Source: Bryobacteraceae bacterium (GTDB taxonomy: Bacteria > Acidobacteriota > Terriglobia > Bryobacterales > Bryobacteraceae). From it: 39,559 bases of DNA. A model generated the notes under the pieces. The model made no database searches, was not told the origin of the DNA, and saw nothing but the letters and a program-made list of their open reading frames with translations. Location of the stretch: positions 1 through 39,559 of the forward strand of contig JASHNT010000077.1 of NCBI GenBank assembly GCA_030041495.1. Direction: 5' to 3'. Below are positions 25,373 to 34,384 of the stretch, in pieces; the first letter of the stretch is position 1, and every line of letters starts with the position of its first letter. The translations under genes and the position numbers were made by a program.

Positions 25373-27064
25373 TTAGAAGGGCCACGGATTCACCCTCACG
25401 CTCACTGTCGCCTCCGCGCCCGCCTCCACGCGCACGCTACTGGCCCACGGACCAATCGAGGCTGGAAGATCCGCCGCAGGAAGTGGACTTCCTCCGTGCT
25501 CATCACGCGGCACCCGGTCGAATACGGCCACCGAGTAATCGCCGGGAGGCAAGTTCGAAAACGAAAAAGCTCCCTCCGCGCCGCACGTGGTCTGGCGCAC
25601 GCGAACCAAATCCGCGGCTTCGCGGCTCACTAAAAACACGCTCGCGCCTTCGCCCTTCTCCGCGGTTCCTTTGACCGACCCGCCATCGTGTCTGAAGCCG
25701 ACATGAATCGGCCCTGCGCCCGGCTCCAGATCCACCACTTGCCCCAGCACTTCGGCTCCTCCCAGCGTGACCGAAGCTACGTAATAAGGAGCTCGCGCCT
25801 CGGCGCCGGTGACGCGATAGCGGCCGGGCAGCAGGGGAAAAACGTCCGGCGGCGGCCCCGAGGGATCGAAAAAGTCGCGAGGCTGACCCTCCAGAAGGAT
25901 CAGGCTCACCATCGGTGCCGCCGGGTGAGCCTTTTGAACCCCGTCGTCGCCCCAATCCGCAGTCACTTGGATATAGAACGGCGCGCTCAGCCGGATCTGC
26001 AAACCGCCGGAGTCTTTCTCCGAAACTGGAGCGCTGACCACGCCGCTCATCGGATTCGGACCGAACTCATTCACCTCGGCGGTTACGCGCCAATCGCCGG
26101 CCTGAACCGCATCGAAGGCGAACGCTCCGTCGTCTCCGGTCTCGGTCTTCATCGCTTCCGGCTCCGGCCCCGGCGCGGCCACGGAGCCGCGGTTGGAAAT
26201 CGACGCCATCAGAAAAGTAATCACCTGTTGCGGCGTCATCCCCGCGGGCGCGCGCAGAGGAGCAGGATCGCGCGGTCCCACCATCAGCTCCGGCGGTCCA
26301 AACTGGCGCGGCCCCTCCTGCCCCAGCAGCCGCACATGCGCATGCGATACCGCCTTTCCCGCCGGATCCAGCACCACACCCGAGATGCGATGCACCGCTA
26401 CACTCTTCAAGCGGATCTCGATGCCCGAGACGTCCGTGCCCCAATGCACGGGGACGGGGACCGCGCCGGCTAGCTCCGTCGCCGATGGGTAGTAAACCGG
26501 CACGGCGCTGACTCGCTCCCCGTCGCGGATTCTTGGCGCGGCCAGCGGCTTCGCCACCACGGTGTACGATCCCGGCGCCACCTCGGTGAACGCGAACGCT
26601 CCGTTCGCATCCGTCAGCGCGCTATTATCCACGCTGCGGCCGATCTCCACTGTCACGCCCGCCGCCGGATTGCCGTCTTCATCCACCACGCGTCCGTGCA
26701 CTGATCCCCACGGCTGCAACTGCACGTCTACCCGCGCGGGCAGGTCGCCGGAAACGTGCGCGTAGCCGGACCCGGTGGCCAAACTTTCCAGCGAGGAGCC
26801 CGTGCGCAGATCCGAGAATCCGTTCTGGGAAAACTCACCGCGATAATCGCCATCGGCGAGGTCCGTCAGACGATACGCGCCGCTCGAATCCGTGGCCGCC
26901 GTGAAGGGATGGCTGTGTGAATCGATAAAATGGACGGTCGCGTTGACCACTGGCTCGCCGGTAACGCTATTGGTGATCCGCCCTTCGATGGAGCCGCCGA
27001 AAGCGGGCGATATCATCCACCCCGCGAGGGAAACAGTGCAGAGCCAACTCGACATCGCCGTCAT
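25373..27064 (-). CDS. Secreted carboxypeptidase-regulatory-like (Ig-fold) protein
   Basis: A 563-residue exported protein. After a signal peptide ending near SPAFGG, at least three carboxypeptidase-regulatory-like beta-sandwich domains are seen: SIEGRITNSVTGEPVVNATV (~24), SVHGRVVDEDGNPAAGVTVEI (~113) and HRISGVVLDPAGKAVSHAHV (~230). A fourth, more diverged one lies near 450-540 (FSFSNLPPGDYSVAVFD). Such proteins are abundant in Acidobacteria and Bacteroidetes, usually as sugar- or protein-binding surface modules. No catalytic domain is attached. An ATG three codons down is an alternative start. Ligand unknown. Confidence 0.82.
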   Translation of the reverse strand: MTAMSSWLCTVSLAGWMISPAFGGSIEGRITNSVTGEPVVNATVHFIDSHSHPFTAATDSSGAYRLTDLADGDYRGEFSQNGFSDLRTGSSLESLATGSGYAHVSGDLPARVDVQLQPWGSVHGRVVDEDGNPAAGVTVEIGRSVDNSALTDANGAFAFTEVAPGSYTVVAKPLAAPRIRDGERVSAVPVYYPSATELAGAVPVPVHWGTDVSGIEIRLKSVAVHRISGVVLDPAGKAVSHAHVRLLGQEGPRQFGPPELMVGPRDPAPLRAPAGMTPQQVITFLMASISNRGSVAAPGPEPEAMKTETGDDGAFAFDAVQAGDWRVTAEVNEFGPNPMSGVVSAPVSEKDSGGLQIRLSAPFYIQVTADWGDDGVQKAHPAAPMVSLILLEGQPRDFFDPSGPPPDVFPLLPGRYRVTGAEARAPYYVASVTLGGAEVLGQVVDLEPGAGPIHVGFRHDGGSVKGTAEKGEGASVFLVSREAADLVRVRQTTCGAEGAFSFSNLPPGDYSVAVFDRVPRDEHGGSPLPAADLPASIGPWASSVRVEAGAEATVSVRVNPWPF

Positions 27065-27115
27065 CGTGCTCTATTTAAGACGCGCGGGAGATGAATTCCG
27101 CTCGGGCTTTTTCGC

Positions 27116-28363
27116 CTATTTCAGCACTCGAGCCAGCGGATACGCTACCGATTCCAGCAGCCACTCCCGGTTCGCCTTCACGTCCGCCGTGAGCCGCTCA
27201 CACAACTCCTCGCGATGTTCAAAGAGCCGGTACCCGGCGCGATCCCGCAAATATCCCTTCGCCGCCGGCTCCCGCGCAAACAGAACCTCGCGCCCGATCT
27301 TCTCCGCCTCCGCTTCATAGCGTTTGCGATTTTCCAGCAGCGCCTTGACGATAAATGGCATCAGCATCGAATAATCCGCCTGCATGCTCTCCGTGGTCTG
27401 CTGGTAGCTGTCCTTATCGACCTTGCCCCACGTCACCGCTTCGCCGGGAGGGCACGAAGACAGCGATCCATCCGTCACCGGCGCAGTCACGATCTGCACA
27501 TCGAAATGATATCCCCGCACGTTCGGCAGTCCCAGCACCTGTCCCAGCGCCGGCTCAGGCTGCAGATTGTAATTCTTCGGCACGCCTCCGCCGAGAATCA
27601 ACGTTGCCAGCGCGCGAGCCTCACTCTCAAACAACCCCCAGCGATGATACGCGCAGGCCTCGTACACCTCGGCATGCATGTCGAGATCGAATTTGTAGGC
27701 GGAGTCAAGCAGTCCGGCGCGCTGCATGGCCCACAGCTTCATCGAATTCAAAAACACGCTGCCGTCGGCCGGCGCGCCGACTAGAATCGGAATCGCCATC
27801 GTACGGCACGTCGCCAGCAGTCCGGGAGCGACTCCGTTGGCCCGTTCCTGCTCCGCGTAAAATTCGCCCAGCCGGTAGCGCAGCTCCGTGCCCGTCATCG
27901 AGCGTTGAAACTCCGGACGCGTCAGCACTGCCGCCAGGAATTTATCCTGGTCCAGCAGAACATCCTCATCGAAAGCCATGTCCGTGACGCGGATGGTCCG
28001 GTCGTCGCGCAGCGCGCCGTCGTCGCCCCAGATCGGCACCTCGAACACCGGGTCGCGATGAGCGTTCAGGCTGCGATGTCCGTCGTGGTAGCAGACAGCA
28101 TCAGTGGTGCTCAGGTACGCGACCCATCCGGTTTCGAACAGGGGAATCAGCCACGCCTGATGCTGTCCCGAAACTGTAACTGGGCCGGAAACAGCCAGCG
28201 TCAGCGGGCAACCCAGGCCGATTGCGCGATCGAGAATCGTATAGATGCGGCGCAGAAAAGCTCCGCCGAAAGCCGGGAACGCGTGGCGGATCAGTTGGTC
28301 CAGGGTCTCGCATTCATCCACGCGGCGGACGTGCACGCGCTGGTGGTGGGAACGTGAATTCAT
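27116..28363 (-). CDS. Deoxyhypusine synthase-like protein
   Basis: A 415-residue soluble enzyme of the deoxyhypusine synthase (DHS) superfamily. NAD-binding features include LTLAVSGPVTVSG (~54-66), LSTTDAV (~84-90) and ILGGGVPKNYN (~256-266). The catalytic-lysine motif is GEAVTWGKV, with K314 equivalent to the active-site Lys of DHS (EAVSWGKI). DHS transfers the aminobutyl group of spermidine to eIF5A; bacteria lack eIF5A modification, and bacterial members can act as homospermidine synthases, so a polyamine reaction is likely but the acceptor is unknown. ATG 28363 is preferred; a GTG one codon earlier is also in frame. It follows yceH by 11 nt on the same strand, so they form an operon. Confidence 0.85.
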   Translation of the reverse strand: MNSRSHHQRVHVRRVDECETLDQLIRHAFPAFGGAFLRRIYTILDRAIGLGCPLTLAVSGPVTVSGQHQAWLIPLFETGWVAYLSTTDAVCYHDGHRSLNAHRDPVFEVPIWGDDGALRDDRTIRVTDMAFDEDVLLDQDKFLAAVLTRPEFQRSMTGTELRYRLGEFYAEQERANGVAPGLLATCRTMAIPILVGAPADGSVFLNSMKLWAMQRAGLLDSAYKFDLDMHAEVYEACAYHRWGLFESEARALATLILGGGVPKNYNLQPEPALGQVLGLPNVRGYHFDVQIVTAPVTDGSLSSCPPGEAVTWGKVDKDSYQQTTESMQADYSMLMPFIVKALLENRKRYEAEAEKIGREVLFAREPAAKGYLRDRAGYRLFEHREELCERLTADVKANREWLLESVAYPLARVLK

Positions 28364-28374
28364 CACTTCTGATG

Positions 28375-28986
28375 TTACTGGAATTGCTGTTTGAAACTCT
28401 CGAATTCACGTTTCAGTTCCATGACCTCGCGCTCCAGCGCGTCAACCCGCTCTTCGAGCGCGTTCCGAACTGCGGGAGCATCCTCCGGTGCGGCCAAAGG
28501 GAGCGGAAGCTCCCCTCCCAACAAGTGTACCCATCGTCCCCGAACCATCGGCGCCACCAGAGGATCGGGCTCGTGAGTTTCGAGCGTCTTCAGCACGTGC
28601 TCGACTTCGTCCATATCGGCGAATTCGTGCATCCGCTCCGTTCGTCCGCGCAGCTCGCCGACCGTCTGGGGTCCGCGCAGCATCAGCACGCACAGCAAGG
28701 CGAGCTCGCGCCGCCCCAGGTTCAGTCTTTCTCCCAGGCGATGGCCGTACTTCTCCACTCGATGTCCCGCTCCGCTGATCCGCACAACCAGCCCTTTGTG
28801 CTGCAGCGCCGCCAACGCCTCCGTAACGGTCTCTTCGGAATAGTTCACCACCGGCTCACGGCTGGATTTCTGGTTGCACGCGTTAACCAACGCGTTCACC
28901 GTCAGCGGGTTATACTCGGGCGTGGTCTGGTCTTTTTCGAGCAGCGCGCCCAACACGCGCACTTCAACGGGATGCAGAGGTTCCAT
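28375..28986 (-). CDS. yceH: YceH/DUF480 family protein
   Basis: A 203-residue protein with the family's winged-helix pair. The N-terminus has LHPVEVRVLGALLEKDQTTPEYNPLTVNAL, and LVVRISGAGHRVEKYGHRL and LLCVLMLRGPQTVGELRGRT follow. The last ~35 residues form a coiled coil (ALEERVDALEREVMELKREFES). YceH proteins look like DNA-binding regulators but have no settled function. First gene of a two-gene unit with the DHS-like enzyme; a regulatory link is possible but unproved. Length is normal. Confidence 0.92.
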   Translation of the reverse strand: MEPLHPVEVRVLGALLEKDQTTPEYNPLTVNALVNACNQKSSREPVVNYSEETVTEALAALQHKGLVVRISGAGHRVEKYGHRLGERLNLGRRELALLCVLMLRGPQTVGELRGRTERMHEFADMDEVEHVLKTLETHEPDPLVAPMVRGRWVHLLGGELPLPLAAPEDAPAVRNALEERVDALEREVMELKREFESFKQQFQ

Positions 28987-29081
28987 TCATGAGCCATCAT
29001 CGCAAAGGCGGAGTCCAACCTGATAGCCGTAGAATTTTTCGAAGGCCGGACCGGGCAGTGCAGTACGACCCATGCAAGCCG

Positions 29082-29809
29082 ATGGTAGATTTCTCATTAG
29101 TCCTGTGCATCGAGGCGACTTCATCCAGTGCGGCGGATGCGGCCGCTTACGGCGCGGGTGGCAGCGTCGGCGCATGCGGATCTACCAATCCGGTCACCGG
29201 TAGCAGTAACATCAACATGAAAAACGCCAATGCACGAGCGGTCGGCCTCAGTTCTTCGCCCGCTTCGGACGGAACCGTCACCATCGATACGCAAATAACG
29301 GACGCCGGCCACGGACCCCTGCACCAGCGGTTGCCATTCGTTCGACGAGGTGGTGGAACATGAGTCGACGAGGTTCTAGGCCTCGGCTCGGGCCTGATTA
29401 ATTGCCAAGATCCGGCGAACGGAGGAAGCTGCACGACCGTAACGGGCGGCACTCCGGAGCCGGAAAACCTATTCCGCTTTTCCGGCGCCGGCACTCGCAC
29501 CTACTCTACAGGCGCGTGCGGCTCCCTGGGCAGCGCCTATTTTTCCATCGACGGCGGCGCCACGGACCTTGCCGGTTTCAACCATGCGTGCAATGGCGCC
29601 GATTTCGGCGACTGGGACGCTTCGGTCGCGAGGGTCCAGAAGTGGGAAGCATTTCCTGGATCAGACCCAGGCTTGGCGTCGAGCTCACCGCGTTGGATCT
29701 GATCGGCTATACGCTTGAGTCAACGGTTCCCGCGCCATCCACCGTCGTTCTCAGCGCCAGCCTCCTGGGCGCGATGCTCCTGCTCCGGCGCAAGCTCCGC
29801 AAAGCGTAA
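29082..29809 (+). pseudogene. Decayed PEP-CTERM metalloprotease-like gene (at least three frameshifts)
   Basis: Homology to secreted zinc-metalloprotease-like PEP-CTERM proteins is spread over three frames. Frame 0 gives NARAVGLSSSPASDGTV. Frame 1 gives CHSFDEVVEHE (29332-29364). Frame 0 resumes with DEVLGLGSGLI from 29367; two bases stand where the Ile codon of HEIDEV is expected. It then continues through ENLFRFSGAGTRTY, YFSIDGGATDLAGFNHA and GADFGDWDA (to ~29630). Frame 2 gives LGVELTALDLIGYTLE and the PEP-CTERM tail VPAPSTVVLSASLLGAMLLLRRK. The zinc-binding HE region is split by a break. The 5' part (signal peptide) is not recognisable. No single frame covers it, so it is called a pseudogene; clustered sequencing errors are the alternative. 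Confidence 0.75.
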
Positions 29810-29925
29810 AGCCGGGTCTGTCACCCCGTTGCCAGCCGATTACGAATCGAACCAAGGCTAAGCCGGGCAGAGCACTCCGCCAGCGCAGATCATCCGATTC
29901 GCATTTTTCTTCTAATTTGCCGCCC

Positions 29926-30459
29926 TCAGTGCGTCTCGAAAAAGTGCGCGACTTTTTTCCCGGCATCCTCGGTATAGTACACGGTCACCTTGGCCGATTT
30001 CTCGGTCGCGTGCCCCACGTCCTTGCCCGCATCTTCGGAAGCATGATCGGCCATTTTAAATGTCTGGACCGAGCCGTCCGCGGTTTTCACGGCTAGGGTC
30101 TTGCTTCCACGATCGATATCCGTGACGGTCCCTTCGGTTTCCTTCAAACCGTCCTTGCCGACGTTATCCACTTCCACCGCGGTTTTGTCGGCTCCCTTGT
30201 CGGTGTAATGCGCCACTACCTCCGAGCCTTCCTTCAGCCCCTTGAACGTGCCCTTCGCCCCGGCTTCGGTGCCATGAACCGTAGTCTTCCCGGCCCAGTG
30301 CAGAGTAGTGACCGTTCCATCCTTGGTCTTGATCGCGACGGTCTTCGCGCCGGCGTCGATCTTGCTCACCGTCCCGTGGACCGCCGTCACCGGTTCCACC
30401 GCGAAGCAGAAAGAAACCGCCGCCACCGAGCACAAGCACAACTGAAAAATCCGTGTCAT
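29926..30459 (-). CDS. Small secreted protein with two tandem beta domains
   Basis: A 177-residue exported protein with a signal peptide (QLCLCSVAAVSFCFA). Two similar ~65-residue units follow. The first is AVHGTVSKIDAGAKTVAIKTKDGTV and continues to SEVVAHYTDKGADKTAVEV; the second is ETEGTVTDIDRGSKTLAVKTADGSV and continues to AKVTVYYTEDAGKKVAHFF. The pattern fits an OB-like DUF5666-type fold, but I cannot name the family. It is Lys- and Asp-rich. AAAGG precedes the ATG by about 9 nt. Divergent from the large beta-propeller gene. Confidence 0.72.
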   Translation of the reverse strand: MTRIFQLCLCSVAAVSFCFAVEPVTAVHGTVSKIDAGAKTVAIKTKDGTVTTLHWAGKTTVHGTEAGAKGTFKGLKEGSEVVAHYTDKGADKTAVEVDNVGKDGLKETEGTVTDIDRGSKTLAVKTADGSVQTFKMADHASEDAGKDVGHATEKSAKVTVYYTEDAGKKVAHFFETH

Positions 30460-30557
30460 GTTAGTGCGCCTTTCAGTTTACTTTCCTCATGCTAACGCCA
30501 ACGCTTTCGCGCTCCTACACTGCCGATAGGCCAGTGTGCGCCGCTCGGCGTGCTGTC

Positions 30558-30585
30558 TTGACACAGGTCCACACCAGGAAACAAT
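30558..30585 (+). promoter_or_regulatory. Sigma70-like promoter
   Basis: TTGACA (30558-30563, perfect -35) is followed after 16 nt by AACAAT (30580-30585, 4 of 6). It lies about 47 nt before the ATG of the large secreted protein and is the best -35 in the window. Confidence 0.55.
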
Positions 30586-30631
30586 ACGTTGGGCGCGTTT
30601 ATCGTGGACTCCGGATTGCTTGGCCGCATTC

Positions 30632-33562
30632 ATGCGCATTTGCTGGATATTGCTGGCGGCTGCGCCCGCCTTCGCGCAGTACTCCGCTCCGTCTCCGGTC
30701 TTCTCGAAGCTTTTTGGCGGCTCTGCCGGCTCCGACGCCGCCACCGGACTGGCCGTCGATTCCAACGGTAACGTTGCCGTCGTCGGCACCACCAATTCGC
30801 CCGATTTCCCAGTCACCGCCCACGCCTATCAAGCATTCCTCTCGCAATCGCCGCTGTCTTCGGCAACGCCGAGCGGCATCACCCATCCTTCCATCAGCGC
30901 CGTCGACATCACCGCTCTCGCCGCCTCCGCCAACGGAGCCATCATCTATGCCGGCTCCAGCACCGGCATCTACCGCAGCTCAGACGGCGGTACAACCTGG
31001 AGCCAGCAGAGCAACTCGCTTGTTGACGCGCAAGCCCTGGCGGTCGACGCCGGCAATCCGAACACCGTCTACGCCTCGCTCCCCGACCTGATCGGCCCTT
31101 ATGTGCTGCCTGGAATCTATATGAGTTTCGACGCCGGCGCTACGTGGTCCTTCGAGTACCCTCTCTATATTCACAACGGGGGGCTCAGCGCTTCCTCCCA
31201 ACTTTCCGGGGTCCTCTACGCGATGGCCGGCGGCATGTATCGCAGCAACGATGGCGGCGCAACCTGGTCCGCCAACCTGAGCCCGCACACTTACAACGTG
31301 TTCGCGATGGCTCTCGCGCCCTCCGATCCCAACATCGTCTATACGGTCGCCTCCGACGGCCTCCTCTACAAAAGCAGCGACGGTGGCAACACCTGGACCG
31401 CTCCCGGGGGCGCCTTCGCCGCGTATCCCAGTACCGGGACTTCCTATGTCACCGGGCTCGCCGTCAGCTCCAACAACGGGAACACCCTCTGGGCTGTGAA
31501 TGAATCCGGCGCAGTGTTCCAGAGCGCCGACGGCGGCGCAACTTTCTCGCCATCTGGCCAAGTGCAAAACTACACGCTCAGCCTTTCGATCGATGGCCAG
31601 AACATGGTCGTGCGCGGTCAAGGCTCCAGCAGCGTCAGTTTCAACGGAGGCGCAACCTGGCAATCCGTCCCCGGCATCGGTTCCGCGCTCGCCCTGCCCG
31701 GCTCGATCCTCATCGGCGGGCCTGCCTCATCCCAAAGCTTCCTTACCAAGTGGAGCCCCGGCGGATCGATGCTCTTCTCGACATTCCTCCCGGAGCCTTC
31801 CAGCCCCTACTATCTCATCCCGTCCTATCTCATCGCGTCGGATTCGGCAGGCGACACCTGGCTCGCCGCCACCTCGCTTCTCAAGTTCGACCCATCGGGT
31901 AACCTGCTCCTCTCGCAATCCCTCAGCTCCACATTTATTCCCTCGGCCATCGCCGTCGATTTCTCCGGCAACCTCTACCTTGCCGGCGCCAACGGCACGC
32001 CCAACACCCCCAACGTCGCCACCGTTCTGAAATTCAGCGCGCAGGGCAATCTGATCTATTCCGAGCCCCTGCCGCAGATCTGCGGCGGCGTGTCCGGAAT
32101 CGCGGTCGATTCCACCGGCGCTCCGTACCTGGCTGGCGGAGCCACTTGCTCCTCCCTGCCCACAACTCCGAACGCCATCCAGGCCACGGCTCCGCCGGCT
32201 TCAAACCTCTTCGACCCCGCGATCAACGGCCCGCTGGATACCGGTTACTCCTTCCTCGCCGTCCTCTCTCCCCAAGGCAATCAGTTAACCTACCTGACCT
32301 ACCTCGCCAGCGCCTCCTCTTCAGCCAACAGCGTCGCAGTCGATTACTCCGGCAACATCTACGTCACCGGCTTCTCCAACGACATCCCCTTCCCTCTCAC
32401 CGTCACCTCCAACTTCCGAGCCTCCGCCTCCTGCGTTGCCAACAGCGGCCCGGCATCCTATGCGTATGCCGCCAAGTTCACCACCGCTTCCTCCACTCCG
32501 CTCTGGTTCGATGAAATCGGCGGAGCCTGCGGCACCACCTCCACGCGAGGCTCGCAAATCGCCGTCGACTCGCAAGGCAACGTCTGGATTGGCGGATACA
32601 ACGACTCCGCTCTCTTCCCCACCGTCGCGCCCGTCGAAGACCTCGGCTACCATCTGAGCTTCGTTTCCGAATTCAGCTCCGACGGCACGCAGTTGCTCTT
32701 CTCCTCCTTCGCTCCCGGCCAATTCGCGCTCGGACCCGATCAGACGCTGTGTGTTGCCGGCTCCGCTCTTCCCACCCCTCCCAAGGTCGGAGTGGCGGTC
32801 TTCGGCACCGCCGGCGCAACCTCCGCGATTGTCGAAAGCTTCAACACATCTTCCACTCAATCCGCTGTCATCGATTCCGTCGATCCGCCTCTGCCGTTCA
32901 CCTACGACACAGTCACCCAATTCCTCACGATCGCTCCGGGCGAGCTTCTCCACATTGCCGGCCGCGGCCTCGGACCGCCTTCGGCTCTCGGCGCGCAGCT
33001 CGATTCAAACGGGCGCGTCGCGACCCAACTTGGCGGCGTCAGCGTCCTGTTTAACGGCGTCCCAGCGCCGCTGCTCAGCGTGCGGGATTCCCTGATCGAA
33101 TGCATGGCGCCCTTTGAAATCGGCCCTCTCAGCAATGTCAGCATCCAAATTGAGCGCGACGGCTCGACGCTTTCGGGCCCGGTTGTCGGCGTGACGCCGG
33201 TTGCCTTTGCCGCCACCGTTCTCGCGGTTGTCAACGATGACGGGACCCTAAATTCCCAGACCAATCCCGCTAAGCTCGGCCAGCCCGTGATCTTTTATGT
33301 CACCGGCTTTGGCGATACCAGTCCCTCGGTGCCCGACGGCGCCGTCTATCAGCCTCCGCTCCCGGTTCCGCTCTATCCGATCAATGGAACTGCCTACGCC
33401 GGCCCCGCGCCTGGAATGGTCGCAGGAATCTGGCAGATAAATATCACACCGCAGCAGCAACCTGGAAATTCCGCCAACACTGTCCTGGTTGATTTCAGCA
33501 GCGCCCTCTCGATCGATGGCGATTACCCCGGCGCCTCGGCCTCCGTTTGGGTGACTCCCTAA
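30632..33562 (+). CDS. Large secreted beta-propeller protein with TIGR03437-type C-terminus
   Basis: A 976-residue exported protein. The ATG at 30632 gives a compact signal peptide (MRICWILLAAAPAFAQ); the frame is open 32 codons further up but that stretch is not signal-like. Residues ~20-60 and several later segments are SBBP-type beta-propeller motifs (TGLAVDSNGNVAVVGTTNSPDFPVT, SVAVDYSGNIYVTGFSNDIPFP). From ~110 to 390 there are BNR/sortilin-like Asp-box repeats (SSDGGTTWS, SNDGGATWS, SSDGGNTWT, SADGGATFS). The C-terminal ~230 residues (APGELLHIAGRGLGP through VLFNGVPAPLL to IWQINITPQQQ) match the Solibacter C-terminal domain. Likely surface or secreted, glycan- or protein-binding; no catalytic motif seen. 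Confidence 0.86.
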   Translation: MRICWILLAAAPAFAQYSAPSPVFSKLFGGSAGSDAATGLAVDSNGNVAVVGTTNSPDFPVTAHAYQAFLSQSPLSSATPSGITHPSISAVDITALAASANGAIIYAGSSTGIYRSSDGGTTWSQQSNSLVDAQALAVDAGNPNTVYASLPDLIGPYVLPGIYMSFDAGATWSFEYPLYIHNGGLSASSQLSGVLYAMAGGMYRSNDGGATWSANLSPHTYNVFAMALAPSDPNIVYTVASDGLLYKSSDGGNTWTAPGGAFAAYPSTGTSYVTGLAVSSNNGNTLWAVNESGAVFQSADGGATFSPSGQVQNYTLSLSIDGQNMVVRGQGSSSVSFNGGATWQSVPGIGSALALPGSILIGGPASSQSFLTKWSPGGSMLFSTFLPEPSSPYYLIPSYLIASDSAGDTWLAATSLLKFDPSGNLLLSQSLSSTFIPSAIAVDFSGNLYLAGANGTPNTPNVATVLKFSAQGNLIYSEPLPQICGGVSGIAVDSTGAPYLAGGATCSSLPTTPNAIQATAPPASNLFDPAINGPLDTGYSFLAVLSPQGNQLTYLTYLASASSSANSVAVDYSGNIYVTGFSNDIPFPLTVTSNFRASASCVANSGPASYAYAAKFTTASSTPLWFDEIGGACGTTSTRGSQIAVDSQGNVWIGGYNDSALFPTVAPVEDLGYHLSFVSEFSSDGTQLLFSSFAPGQFALGPDQTLCVAGSALPTPPKVGVAVFGTAGATSAIVESFNTSSTQSAVIDSVDPPLPFTYDTVTQFLTIAPGELLHIAGRGLGPPSALGAQLDSNGRVATQLGGVSVLFNGVPAPLLSVRDSLIECMAPFEIGPLSNVSIQIERDGSTLSGPVVGVTPVAFAATVLAVVNDDGTLNSQTNPAKLGQPVIFYVTGFGDTSPSVPDGAVYQPPLPVPLYPINGTAYAGPAPGMVAGIWQINITPQQQPGNSANTVLVDFSSALSIDGDYPGASASVWVTP

Positions 33563-33871
33563 AGCGGCTGCTGCCGTCTATTCGCATCCATTCGCGGCCA
33601 AAAAGGCTTTTGCTTTCAGTATCCTCGAGTCTCGCCCAGTCCGCGCCGCAGAGGCACCGCGTGTATTCTCCAGGCAAGAGTCCGGGACGCTCATCGGTTC
33701 CGGATCGCGTCCATGCGGAGAGTACTCGAGTCACCCCGTGCGCGGCGCCATTACAGGTGGGCCTGGGCGTTGAGCGGATCAGCGTCGCCTCTTCCATCAC
33801 GGGGCAAAGGGGATGGACGAAGGTACCTTCGAACCGCGCGGCGCCTTTTGCGAACCTGAACTGCGCCCGGG
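33563..33871. other. 309-bp intergenic region without a gene
   Basis: It separates the convergent beta-propeller gene and ctaF. No credible coding frame is seen: a 101-codon minus-strand frame overlaps the end of the upstream gene and has an Arg/Ser-rich, shadow-like composition. The only structure noted is the palindrome CGAAGGTACCTTCG (33818-33831), which could fold as a 5-bp stem with a GTAC loop about 40 nt after the ctaF stop. Confidence 0.6.
33818..33831. terminator. Palindrome after ctaF, possible weak terminator
   Basis: CGAAGGTACCTTCG is a perfect 14-nt palindrome located 40-54 nt downstream of the last gene of the oxidase operon. There is no T-run, so the role is uncertain. Confidence 0.3.
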
Positions 33872-34384
33872 CTATTTCTTTTCGCTCGCCGGAGCCGCTG
33901 CAGCGGGGGCCGGAGCAGTACTCGCCGCGGGAGCCTCGGCGCCCGGCACCGGCGTCGCGCCGGTCGGACCCTCGTCAGGGTTCGGCAGAATCTCAGTCAG
34001 CGGCGCGGGAGCCGTACCCGGCACCAGCGGCACCACGGTGCGATGCACGTTCTGCGGCAAATAATAGTTGCGCGCGTCCAGATCGATGAGGTCGAACATC
34101 AGGAAGATCCCCAGGAACAGGAATCCGGCGACAGCGATGATCCGGTTCACCGGCTTATCCCAGAGCAGGTGCATGAAGAACAGCGCCACCAGCGTGGCCT
34201 TTATCGTGGCGATCGCCAACGCCACCACTACGTTGCCGGAGCCCAGGTCGATATACGAAGCCCCGATCGTGATGCCCGTCAGAATCAACAGCGCCACCAG
34301 GGTCAGCGCGTAAGTCGTCGGGCCGCCGTGTTCATGCTTGCCGGCGTGGCCTCCGGCAGAATGCGTTTCGGTATGCGTGGTCAT
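33872..34384 (-). CDS. ctaF: Cytochrome c oxidase subunit IV (prokaryotic type)
   Basis: A 170-residue membrane protein, the last gene of the oxidase operon. A His-rich N-terminus (HTETHSAGGHAGKHEHGG) precedes three membrane segments: about 25-43 (YALTLVALLILTGITIGAS), 52-72 (VVALAIATIKATLVALFFMHL) and 79-99 (RIIAVAGFLFLGIFLMFDLID). The HLLWDKPVNR loop is typical of the family. A Pro/Ala-rich tail of ~50 residues is unusual and probably disordered. The start overlaps the ctaE stop (ATGA, 34381-34384), so translation is coupled. A structural rather than catalytic subunit. Confidence 0.88.
   Translation of the reverse strand: MTTHTETHSAGGHAGKHEHGGPTTYALTLVALLILTGITIGASYIDLGSGNVVVALAIATIKATLVALFFMHLLWDKPVNRIIAVAGFLFLGIFLMFDLIDLDARNYYLPQNVHRTVVPLVPGTAPAPLTEILPNPDEGPTGATPVPGAEAPAASTAPAPAAAAPASEKK

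Noticed and set aside
29843-29901. Inverted repeat CGAATCG...CGATTCG followed by CATTTTTC as a terminator of the decayed gene
   Set aside because: Only 7-bp arms with a 45-nt loop; too weak to report as a feature.
33495-33800. A 101-codon minus-strand frame in the 309-bp gap
   Set aside because: Overlaps the end of the beta-propeller gene and has an Arg-rich shadow composition with no ribosome site.
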